Positions 14,701 through 21,718 of a stretch of 64,000 nucleotides of DNA are shown one piece after another. Position numbers and translations under genes: made by a program. Position 1 is the first letter of the stretch, and every line of letters starts with the position of its first letter. This DNA comes from Streptomyces davaonensis JCM 4913 (GTDB lineage Bacteria; Actinomycetota; Actinomycetes; Streptomycetales; Streptomycetaceae). The stretch covers positions 4,560,053 through 4,624,052 of the forward strand of contig NC_020504.1 in the NCBI RefSeq assembly GCF_000349325.1, read 5' to 3'. The notes under the pieces were generated by a model. It was not told where the DNA came from, ran no database searches, and worked only from the letters and a program-made list of their open reading frames with translations.

Positions 14701-17252
14701 CGTGCCGCTCGGGCTCGCAGCACACTTCGGACCGTGTCGGCCTGGTCCTGGTCGCCCCAGTCGACCCCGGCAAGACCCGGCACGGTGCGACCGGCGTCGG
14801 CGATGGCGTGCCGCGAGTCCGCCAGGGCGGTCAGGGCGGTGAGGGTGGCGACGTCCTGGCGCAGGCGGGCGGTGCGGCGGGTGGTGGCCTGCCATGCGTC
14901 GTCGGGGCCTGCTCCCCACTCCCGCTCGATGTCCTGGAGATGCCGTTCCAGGGTGACGCGGTGCAGTACGGCGGACGCGGCGGCCGCCGTCTCCACGGCA
15001 CGCCCGTCGACCCGCACGGTCTCGGGGAAGGCGCCGACCGCCTTCCGCAGCTTGGTCTTCATGCCCAGGGCCCCGCGCAGCTTCTCGCCGGACGCCAGCC
15101 CGTCCCGGAGGGTGCCGGCCAGGCCGAGCGCCGTCGGCACGTCGTACGCCTCGAGGCCGGTGACCAACGCCGAGCCCAGGGCCCGCTCCGCCTCCTCGAT
15201 CGCGGTCAGGGCCGCGGCGGTGCGCTCGTGCCGACTGCGCGCCCCGAAGTCCTGCCCCGCGAGGATCTCGGCGCGCAGCCCGGCCCAGACCGTCGGCATC
15301 GAGGCGGCCGTACGGGCCGCGGCGGTGAAGTCGTCGAGCACGGCGGCAAGTCGGTCCTGCTGCACCGCGGTGAGCACGGACACGGCGTCGTCGGCACGGG
15401 AGGCGAAGCCGCCCTGCCGGAGCGCGGCGAGGTCGGCCTCCGCCGCCTCGATGGTCCCGACCGCCTCGGCGAAAGCGGGTGCCGTCGGCAGCTGTCCCGC
15501 ATCGGGCAGCGCGGCACTGACCGACGCCGCGAGAGCACGGTGCCGTTCGGTGAAGGCGAGCGCGGCCCGGCGCAGGCCTGTGAGAGCCTCGGCGTCCAGC
15601 GTCGGGGCGTCGGCGGGGACCGAGCCGATCCAGGCGAACCGCGGCTGCCCCTCGGCGAGTTGCTGGGCGATCCGGGTCAGCGTCCCCTCGTAATCGCCGA
15701 TCTCGGCCGGATGGTGGTACGTCTCCTGTTCCCGCAGCGCACGCAGCGCCTTCAAGGCGAGTGCCTGCGCGGACCGGGCGGACCTGAGGCGCTCCTCGTG
15801 TTCCTGGATGCGCCGCCGGTGCGCCCGCGCGGAGAAGGTTCCCTGCCGGTCGAGGATGGCCTTGACGGAGTGCTCAAGCTCCAGTTGCCCGGCCCCGTCG
15901 TCGGTACGGCTCACGCACAACTCACGGATGCCGACGGGGAGTTTGCCCTTCAGGACCTTCAGAGCGCGCGCGGTGTGACTGGTGATCAGCACCCGGTTGC
16001 CGCGCGCGAGAAGGTCGGTGACCAGGTTGGCGATGGTGTGCGTCTTGCCCGTGCCCGGCGGTCCCTGGACCACCACGAGGTCCCGGTCCCGCAGCCGCTC
16101 GGCGATGGTGCGCTGCTCGTCGTTGGAGGGCAGCGCGAAGTACAGCTCCGGCTGCGGGCCGACGGTGTCCTTGCCGCCCGGCTCCCCCAGCGGCCGGTCG
16201 CCGCCCGCACCGGCGATCGCCCGCAACAGGGTGGTGGGCTCGGCCCCCTGCTCGATGGACAGGGCAACGGCGCGCAGCGCTTCGAGCATGCTGCGCCGGG
16301 TGCGCTCCCTGAGCAGCAGCACCGGCGCGAAGCCGACGATCGGTACGGCGGGGTCCCCCGCTGCCCGGTGCGGCTTCGGCGCGGGGTCGTAACGGCCCGC
16401 CTCGTGGGCCGCGATGGTCCAGGTGGTGAGGGCCCGGTGCAGCTGGTCGGCGAGCTCCGGAACGGTGGTGTCGCCGGCGGCTTCCAGCTCCTGGCGGATG
16501 CGGGCGCGGATGTCCGCCCGCGCCTTCTGTCCGGCGTCGAGCATGGACTCCTCCAGCACCGGGCTGCCGTGCTCGGGGTCCGGGCCGACGGTGATGGCAC
16601 CGGTCTCGGGGTCGATGGTGATGACGGCCCGGCAGGTGACGAGATGACGGCGGATCGGCTCGCCCTGCGCCGACCAGGTCAGGTAGCCGAAGCCGACGAC
16701 CAGTTCAAAGCTCTCGCCGAGTTCGGAGGCGTCCACGCACAGGCGATACAGGCGGTCGTAGGCCCGTACGACCGGCTTCATGGCACGGTCGCGTCGTGCC
16801 CACCCGTCCCATTCGCGGCACCATGCGCGGTACTGGGCGTACACGGTGTCCCGCTGGGGCGAGTCGGCCAGGGACACGGTGAGGTGCCCGGTGTGCGCGC
16901 TTCCCCCGGCGGAGATCTCGTCCGCCGGTATGTCTGCCTCGGCCCGCAGTTCGGGGTGCGCTTCCCTGGCCGAGTCGTGGATCTCCCGGCCGTCCAGCCA
17001 GTGGGCGAGCGGCAGCGGCGGAGCGGGCGGTTCGTGCCGTACGGGACGGTCGGCGCGCAGCCACAGGGGCGTTTCGCCGGGGACGGCTTCCGTGAGGAAG
17101 GAGCCGAACTGCGCGGGCAGGTCGGCGAACCACACGCGATGCCGGGCATCGTCGTGCGTCCGCACCGGCTTGGTGCGGCTCTCACCCACCTCCGCGAGAT
17201 AGCGGAAGATGTGGCGTACGACATCGTCGGGCGTCACGGCGGATGCGGGCAC
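11739..17252 (-). CDS. giant SF1 helicase with Vsr-like nuclease and Gre-type C-terminal domain
   Basis: An 1837-residue multidomain protein. Residues 1-370 are an uncharacterised N-terminal region. An AAA_11/UPF1-like SF1 helicase begins with Walker A QGPPGTGKTHTIANLV near 397, is split by a ~600-residue helical insert, and resumes with Walker B VVIVDEASQSGPEALL near 1076, then GDDQQVSP, the EEFQGDERDIVF motif and LNVAASRARDQVWLF. A DUF559/Vsr-type endonuclease domain covers roughly 1384-1475 (YRIDLVVEGG, AVECDGDAFHTEENADADA, GWTFVRIRGS). The last ~140 residues show a coiled coil then VVPGCLVGVEDPDD, SPDTSLGKALMWREVGDEVS, resembling the GreA/GreB C-terminal domain. Helicase-nuclease fusions of this type occur in phage-defence islands; the Gre-like tail suggests contact with RNA polymerase. 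Defence is an inference. Confidence 0.85.
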   Translation of the reverse strand: MPASAVTPDDVVRHIFRYLAEVGESRTKPVRTHDDARHRVWFADLPAQFGSFLTEAVPGETPLWLRADRPVRHEPPAPPLPLAHWLDGREIHDSAREAHPELRAEADIPADEISAGGSAHTGHLTVSLADSPQRDTVYAQYRAWCREWDGWARRDRAMKPVVRAYDRLYRLCVDASELGESFELVVGFGYLTWSAQGEPIRRHLVTCRAVITIDPETGAITVGPDPEHGSPVLEESMLDAGQKARADIRARIRQELEAAGDTTVPELADQLHRALTTWTIAAHEAGRYDPAPKPHRAAGDPAVPIVGFAPVLLLRERTRRSMLEALRAVALSIEQGAEPTTLLRAIAGAGGDRPLGEPGGKDTVGPQPELYFALPSNDEQRTIAERLRDRDLVVVQGPPGTGKTHTIANLVTDLLARGNRVLITSHTARALKVLKGKLPVGIRELCVSRTDDGAGQLELEHSVKAILDRQGTFSARAHRRRIQEHEERLRSARSAQALALKALRALREQETYHHPAEIGDYEGTLTRIAQQLAEGQPRFAWIGSVPADAPTLDAEALTGLRRAALAFTERHRALAASVSAALPDAGQLPTAPAFAEAVGTIEAAEADLAALRQGGFASRADDAVSVLTAVQQDRLAAVLDDFTAAARTAASMPTVWAGLRAEILAGQDFGARSRHERTAAALTAIEEAERALGSALVTGLEAYDVPTALGLAGTLRDGLASGEKLRGALGMKTKLRKAVGAFPETVRVDGRAVETAAAASAVLHRVTLERHLQDIEREWGAGPDDAWQATTRRTARLRQDVATLTALTALADSRHAIADAGRTVPGLAGVDWGDQDQADTVRSVLRARAARRAADPARALIDDTLRVLRAAAHRRGASPALEQARAAVESRDPAAYGAAVNDLDDLREALSRKKACDDAYRLVAAELPDLADGLESRPEDDAWDTRLADFEGAWAWSVWHDRMKELTDPEAEVRQLRLLAEADAEIRIGLERLAADKAWFSCLSRLTDDQAVALNSYQQNVRRLGKGTGKYAAKYRRQARESLQASQAAVPAWIMPLHQVTETVPMDRSGRFDVVIVDEASQSGPEALLLAWLGVKVIVVGDDQQVSPAQVGVDHDEQFALQSRLLAELPAARRNLFNPTASLFDIASGLAGGRGKLMLQEHFRCMPEIIGFSNEHCYGGRLQPLRQYGAHRLPPLRPVHVADGYVEGSGQKQINRPEAERLVAEVARCIADPAYAGRTMGVITLLGTGQKYLVEDLLADRIPLDERQRRHLRVGNAEEFQGDERDIVFISTVVSLTGPDGPRRSGHFSSSLNRQHLNVAASRARDQVWLFHSFTRTELGETDLRRAYLDWFSRPAEEQDGLGLGEVRPDVPHESFDSLFEQRVYLALRARGYRVRPQYPAGRYRIDLVVEGGTRRLAVECDGDAFHTEENADADAARQRELERVGWTFVRIRGSRFFLDPERALEPLWAELERLGIESAAHSPAGGGAEDGRAEPTGAESAVPVASAAPDAERDDTRPRPEPRPVSQPRPVVPPQPVHGTDEEQPQFVTVARLHRDEVNAAQHAFSMRATLPKAARFLAGAGAPGFPEVDAVDILREGHAVVRVAHAEVQAMIRAAIAHVDVPVLGDSGRVGLARHHAPGSSGAADGRTTELLRARPAAEAAAPARSLPAVPAQPTPTRSAGSAPRLRVDRLSVAAHRRVQRELQRVQDELDQPLPEIVAVDSSSRKAQLADHDRRREALQERRSQLRAVLDRVIPDSSLTGGAMVVPGCLVGVEDPDDPGIMTYEIAMLAGDEAERLSPDTSLGKALMWREVGDEVSWQTEWGTRMQVIVRYIQD

Positions 17253-17338
17253 GGGCCACCTCGCTGAACCGGTGTAACCAAATCATGGAGATATTGTGCG
17301 CATTGTATGTGCGACATCATCGTCCGGGAGGGGGAGCC

Positions 17339-18169
17339 ATGGCGTTGGTCATGTGTCCGCTGTGCAGTGACGACGAGGACATCGAGGTGGTCCGGCCGCT
17401 CGACGGTGGACGCCGGACGGTGCGGCACCGGTGCGGGTACGAGTGGGAGCACCGGGAGCCCGTCGCCCCGCAGCGGAGTCAGGTCCACTCCTTCAGCGAC
17501 CTCAAGGCCCGATTCCCGAAGCCCGAGGACGTCGATCCGGCGCGCCTGGCACGGGTGGCCAGGTTGAAGGCGCAGTACCTCGCGGACAAGCCGGGCTTCG
17601 ACCCCGACGTGGCCGCCTACTGGTCGAAGTACCAGCAGGTGTTCTCGCCCGAGGGGCTGTGGACGTGCGACCCCCGAGTCCTCAAGGACTTCGCCAACTC
17701 CGAGGTCGGAGCGCGCCCCGGCAATCAGGCCACGTTCAACTCCGCGTGGAACGACATGGGCGACGCCGCGGCCGCGGAGGCGACCCGCAGAACGATCGAG
17801 TACCTGCTCCACGGACCTGCCGACGTTCCCCTCGAGGACCGGCTCCAGCAACTGCTCGCCGGCACCAAGCCGTTCGCCATGACCGGCTTCAAGGAAGCCC
17901 TTCTGACCAGGGCCCTGTGCGTGATGCACCCCGGCCGGTTCCTGACGATCCTCAAGTACACGACGGAGGCGGGCGGCAAGCGCGAGATCGCGCGGCTGGT
18001 CTACGGCCTGGAACTGCCGGCTCCCGAGTCGGTGAACTGGACCCTCGGCCGGCTCATCCTGTGGAGCAACGACCTCCTGCACACCCTCGTCGGCGACGGC
18101 TTCGCCAACCAGCAGCACTCCGCGGCGTTCCTGTGGTGGGCCAAGGACCGAGCCGAGGAGCTTCGGTAA
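17339..18169 (+). CDS. putative zinc-ribbon protein of unknown function
   Basis: About 276 residues. The N-terminus has a CPLC pair (residues 6-9) and a later HRCGYEWEH, giving a possible zinc ribbon with three Cys and one His. The rest is helical and I do not recognise it; notable segments are WSKYQQVFSPEGLWTCDP and PFAMTGFKEALLTRALCVMH. The ATG at 17339 has a strong GGGAGGGGGA ribosome site. It is divergent from the giant helicase across only 86 bases, so the two may share a promoter region and function. It ends four bases before the convergent EamA gene. Confidence 0.7.
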   Translation: MALVMCPLCSDDEDIEVVRPLDGGRRTVRHRCGYEWEHREPVAPQRSQVHSFSDLKARFPKPEDVDPARLARVARLKAQYLADKPGFDPDVAAYWSKYQQVFSPEGLWTCDPRVLKDFANSEVGARPGNQATFNSAWNDMGDAAAAEATRRTIEYLLHGPADVPLEDRLQQLLAGTKPFAMTGFKEALLTRALCVMHPGRFLTILKYTTEAGGKREIARLVYGLELPAPESVNWTLGRLILWSNDLLHTLVGDGFANQQHSAAFLWWAKDRAEELR

Positions 18170-18173
18170 GGAC

Positions 18174-19115
18174 TCAGCGGACCGCGCGCTCCGCCTCGAC
18201 GTCGACCGCCGCGTCCGGCACCACGACCGGCCGCGGCGCCGGGCGAGGCGCACCGTGCGCCGCCATGATCCCGGCGATGACCAGCACCGCCCCGAGCGGC
18301 TGTGTCCACGTCAGCCGCTCACCCAGCAGGACCACACCCGCCGTGACACCGACGACCGGGGTGAGATAGGTGACCGCGGAGGCGTTCACCGCGCCCCACG
18401 CCTGCACGATGTTGTTGTTCCACAGGTAGGCCAGGCCGGTACTCAAAGCGCCCAGAGCCAGCATGCTGAGCGCGATCGGCGCGTCGACGCGGGGCGTGGG
18501 CTCCGCGAGCCAGGGAGTGGCCGCCAGCATGATGACCGCGCCGATGGTGACCTGTACGAAGGCGACGCTGACCGCCGGCAGTCCGCGCGGGGCGATGAAA
18601 CGGCGCAGGTAGACGAAGGCGACGCCGTAGCAGGCGGTTGCGCCGAGACAGGCGAACTCGGCCAGGAGATGGCCACCGCCGCCGGCCAGGCTCCCTGAGC
18701 CGATCAGCACCAGGACCCCGGCGAACCCCGCGAGCAGGCCCGCCGTACGGCGCCGGTCGAGCCGCTCGTCCGCCAGGGCCACCGTACCGACCGCGAGGGT
18801 CAGCAGCGGGGTGGTGGCGTTGAGGATGCTCGCCATGCCGGAGTCGAGGTGCTGCTCGGCCCAGGAGAAGAGCAGGAAGGGGACTACGCACAGCAGGACG
18901 GACACGACGGACAGCCGCAGCCAGAGCCCGGGATCCCGGGGGATCCTGCTGCGGGTCACCGCCATGACCGCGCAGAGCGCCAGCGCGCCCAGCACCAGTC
19001 GGCCCCAGACCACCTGAGCGGGTGTCAGCCCGTCCAGCGCGACCTTGATGAACAGGAAGCTCGAGCCCCACGCGCACGCCAGCGCGACGAACTGTGCCCC
19101 GATTCGCCCTCGCAA
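18174..19115 (-). CDS. EamA/DMT-family exporter
   Basis: A 313-residue integral membrane protein with about ten transmembrane helices in two EamA repeats. Marks include FVALACAWGSSFLFIKVALD at the start, WGRLVLGALAL, and in the second half AVTYLTPVVGVTAGVVLLGE. DMT exporters move amino acids, sugars and drugs out of the cell. TTG at 19115 is the only reasonable start before the open region ends. It lies 114 bases downstream of the YbaK gene on the same strand, separated by a 16-bp tandem repeat, and may be the last gene of the minus-strand arm of the phosphonate cluster, exporting its product; it could also be an unrelated flank. Confidence 0.85.
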   Translation of the reverse strand: MRGRIGAQFVALACAWGSSFLFIKVALDGLTPAQVVWGRLVLGALALCAVMAVTRSRIPRDPGLWLRLSVVSVLLCVVPFLLFSWAEQHLDSGMASILNATTPLLTLAVGTVALADERLDRRRTAGLLAGFAGVLVLIGSGSLAGGGGHLLAEFACLGATACYGVAFVYLRRFIAPRGLPAVSVAFVQVTIGAVIMLAATPWLAEPTPRVDAPIALSMLALGALSTGLAYLWNNNIVQAWGAVNASAVTYLTPVVGVTAGVVLLGERLTWTQPLGAVLVIAGIMAAHGAPRPAPRPVVVPDAAVDVEAERAVR

Positions 19116-19140
19116 GCCGACGCACCCCCTTTTTTTCTTG

Positions 19141-19237
19141 TGTCGGTCCTGCTCCGTGTCGGTCCTGCTCCGTGTCGGTCCTGCTCCGTGTCGGTCCTGC
19201 TCCGTGTCGGTCCTGCTCCGTGTCGGTCCCTACTCCG
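19141..19237. repeat. 16-bp tandem repeat, five perfect units plus a partial sixth
   Basis: The unit TGTCGGTCCTGCTCCG is repeated five times without mismatch from 19141 to 19220. A sixth, slightly altered unit runs into the stop codon of the YbaK gene at 19230. A T-rich tract (19130-19138) lies next to it. It fills the gap between the YbaK-like and EamA genes. It may be a slippage product, or it may affect mRNA between the two genes. Confidence 0.9.
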
Positions 19238-19728
19238 CCGCGGCCGGAACCACCGGCACCGCGATGGGCGCCACCGCGGGCGCCACGATCCGTACGTAGT
19301 CCTCCGTGGCCATGACCACCGACCGGTCCAGCCGCCCCGCGTTGAAGGCGATCTCCTCGTGGGCCGCGAGGAACTCCGCGTCCACGACGACGGGGAGCGT
19401 GCCGGACAGCGACAGCGGCGGGATGGCGCCGACCACGCAGCCGGTGAGCTGCTCGGCCAGTTCCGACGGGGCGAACCCGCCCTTCTTGCCCTCGACCGCG
19501 GCGACGACCTTCTTCAGGTCCGCGCGCCGGTCGCCCGCGAGCACGGCCAGCACCGCCGGGGACTCGATCCCCTTCACCCGGCACACGAGCGCCTTCGCGC
19601 CCTGCGACACGGTCGTGCCGCGCACCGCGGACACCTCCTCGGAGCGTCCTTCGGCCGGGTGCTCGACCACGCGGTACCTGGCCTTCTCCCGGTCGAGAAG
19701 GTCGACGATCTGCTCAAAGGGACTCAAC
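19230..19728 (-). CDS. free-standing YbaK/ProX-type aminoacyl-tRNA deacylase
   Basis: A 166-residue single-domain protein of the YbaK/EbsC/ProX superfamily, which hydrolyses mischarged aminoacyl-tRNAs in trans. Typical segments are RYRVVEHPAEGRSEEVSAVR at residues 15-34, QGAKALVCRVKG with the conserved Lys, LAVLAGDRRADLKKV, and GFAPSELAEQLTGCVVGAIP. The start is TTG at 19728, inside the stop of the preceding aldolase gene (TTGA), so the two are translationally coupled. That coupling puts the protein in the biosynthetic operon; a self-protection role, removing a toxic product amino acid from tRNA, is inferred. The substrate tRNA cannot be told from sequence. Confidence 0.85.
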
Positions 19729-21718
19729 TGCGGCCTCCCTGGGCCTGTGCGGGCGTGCGGCCACGGAGCGGGGCCGCGTAGCACCGCTCCAGCCGGCTGA
19801 CGAAGGTGTCGACGAAGGACGGCGGCGCATCGGTCCACGACCGCCAGTCACGTGTCGCCTCCGCAAGGTACGACATGCGCCGGACATGCTTCCAAGTCCC
19901 CTCACCCGTCGGCGAATTGACGTCACCGGCGAGATCCACGGCGAGATCCACGGGCAGTTGGGCGCGCAGCGCCTCCAGATAGTCGGCGTAGACACCGCTG
20001 CCGAAGTTCACGCGGGCAACCCCGTGCGCCGGCAGGGACGCGAGGTCGACCCTCGAGAGCGAGGTGCCACCGTGCACGACCAGAGCACGGCCGGTGCCCT
20101 CCAGGACGCCGGTGAGGGCCTGGACGAGCCCGTGGTCGATCGCCGCGTACCGGTGCTCGCGCGCGGGCTCGGTGGCGAAGACCTCGTCCCACAGTTCGGT
20201 CTTGCGCCGCGCCTTGGCCAGCCGCTGCTCCAGCCACTCCTTCTCCAAGGCGTCGAGCAGCGGCCGCTGGAAGACCGGGACACGGGTCCGCGCCTCGCGG
20301 AACACGGCGTCGAGCCGCGGCCCGGCGTCCGGCCCGTCCCCTTCCGTCGCGGCCCGGCGGGCCAACTCCGCCACCAGCCGGTGCTCGGCCGAGTAGCCGG
20401 GCAGCCCGGCGTCGTTGAGGTCCTGCTCGACGCGCGCGCAGGCCTCGGCGAAGGCGTGCAGGTCGTCGCCGGTGGCACGGTCGTCCAGCAGACCGACCTT
20501 GGCCAGCGACCGGCGGGTGGCGGCGAAGCCGTAGTCGAAACTGTGGAACTGGCCCACGTGCGCCCCGACCAGATCGAGATCCGTGTTCTCGACGAACCTG
20601 GTGAAGTCGCTCAGGGTCGTCTTGTTCCATTTGCGCAGCCCGGCCCCGTCGATGGAGCCGATCTCGCCCTCGACGAGGACGCCGTAGCGCCGGGCCAGTT
20701 CCGTGGCCGCGTTGGTGAACAGCACGTTCTGGTGGAGCGTACGGCCGGATCCGTCGACCATGACCGAGTCGAACCCGGCCTCGCAGGCGGCCTGGACCAC
20801 CTCGTAGTCGTCCGCGTGGTCGAGGTGCAGCCGCAGCCGCGAGCCGAGCGCGGTGTTGAGCCGGTCGACGTCCTGCCGGAGCGTGCCGAAGACCTCGGCG
20901 ACGGCGGCGACCGGACCCCGGCCCGCGCTGTCCGCGACGAACAGCAGGGCTTCCTGCGGCGAGATCTCGCAGTAGACCTCCCGCCGCGTGCGCGCCGAGA
21001 GCAGGGCGTACGGCAGCAGCATGGACGGGTGCTTCACGTTGAAGTTCGGCACGGTCCCCGTCCACCGGGCGGGGGGCGCCGCCGCTTCCCCGGCCGGCCG
21101 TGTGCCGGGCCGCCGGTTGCGCAGTTCCCAGTGGTATTCGCGCCGCACGCCCTGCACTTCGGCAAGGAAGTCGGGCAGGTCCGTGTCGCCGGGCGACAGG
21201 GTGCGCACCAACGGGCCGAGGGCGCGGGGGTCCAGAGCCCGGTGGTCCTCGACCATGAAGACCACGCCGAGCAGCGGGTCGTCGCGGCGCAGCGCCTCGG
21301 TGCGGCGAGCCGCCCAGGTCATCGCGGCCAGGCCGCTGACCGGGAGTTCCTCGCACACGAACGCCACCGACTGGGCGGCGAGCGTGTCGAGCACCCGCTC
21401 GCACGACAGCCGCTCGTCGGCGATGACGGTCCGCAGTCCGAGCCGCTCCAGCAGTGGCCGGGCCCACTCGGTGTGCCAGACCTCCGCACCGATCACGGCG
21501 TGCGGTGCGTCGGCGCGACGCGGCCGTACGGCGGCGCCCAGCACGCCGGGCGGCAGGGGAGGCCGGGGGATCAGGCGGGTCATCGGGCTCGCCGGGGCCG
21601 CAGCGCTCTTCCGGATCGCCGTACGCCCCGCGTCCGCAGCGCCCGCCGTGACCAACGCGCCCGCCGTGTCCGACGCGTTCGCCGTGTCCGACGCGTTCGC
21701 CGGAGTCGCCGTGCTCAC
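19724..21718 (-). CDS. two-part class II (zinc) aldolase-like enzyme
   Basis: A 664-residue protein, about twice the length of a normal class II fructose-bisphosphate aldolase. After a low-complexity leader (an ANASDT repeat), residues ~50-215 form an unrecognised alpha/beta region. Residues ~220-660 carry the aldolase TIM barrel: RLHLDHADDYEVVQAACEAG near 300 with the first zinc His, GEIGSIDG near 353, GAHVGQFHS near 386 with a probable second His, and VVHGGTSLSRV near 549 with the third. Class II aldolases join a ketone donor to an aldehyde; a phosphonate aldehyde is a plausible substrate here. GTG at 21718 overlaps the SHMT-like stop (GTGA). The extra N-terminal region is unusual and could be an inactive duplicate barrel. 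Confidence 0.8.
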   Translation of the reverse strand: MSTATPANASDTANASDTAGALVTAGAADAGRTAIRKSAAAPASPMTRLIPRPPLPPGVLGAAVRPRRADAPHAVIGAEVWHTEWARPLLERLGLRTVIADERLSCERVLDTLAAQSVAFVCEELPVSGLAAMTWAARRTEALRRDDPLLGVVFMVEDHRALDPRALGPLVRTLSPGDTDLPDFLAEVQGVRREYHWELRNRRPGTRPAGEAAAPPARWTGTVPNFNVKHPSMLLPYALLSARTRREVYCEISPQEALLFVADSAGRGPVAAVAEVFGTLRQDVDRLNTALGSRLRLHLDHADDYEVVQAACEAGFDSVMVDGSGRTLHQNVLFTNAATELARRYGVLVEGEIGSIDGAGLRKWNKTTLSDFTRFVENTDLDLVGAHVGQFHSFDYGFAATRRSLAKVGLLDDRATGDDLHAFAEACARVEQDLNDAGLPGYSAEHRLVAELARRAATEGDGPDAGPRLDAVFREARTRVPVFQRPLLDALEKEWLEQRLAKARRKTELWDEVFATEPAREHRYAAIDHGLVQALTGVLEGTGRALVVHGGTSLSRVDLASLPAHGVARVNFGSGVYADYLEALRAQLPVDLAVDLAGDVNSPTGEGTWKHVRRMSYLAEATRDWRSWTDAPPSFVDTFVSRLERCYAAPLRGRTPAQAQGGRS

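Noticed and set aside
14079..17267. A 1062-codon plus-strand frame opposite the giant helicase
   Set aside because: It is antisense to a helicase with intact motifs, and its translation is low-complexity Gly/Arg/Gln-rich.
19141..19237. CRISPR-like array
   Set aside because: The 16-bp units are directly adjacent with no spacers and no cas genes are present, so this is a simple tandem repeat.
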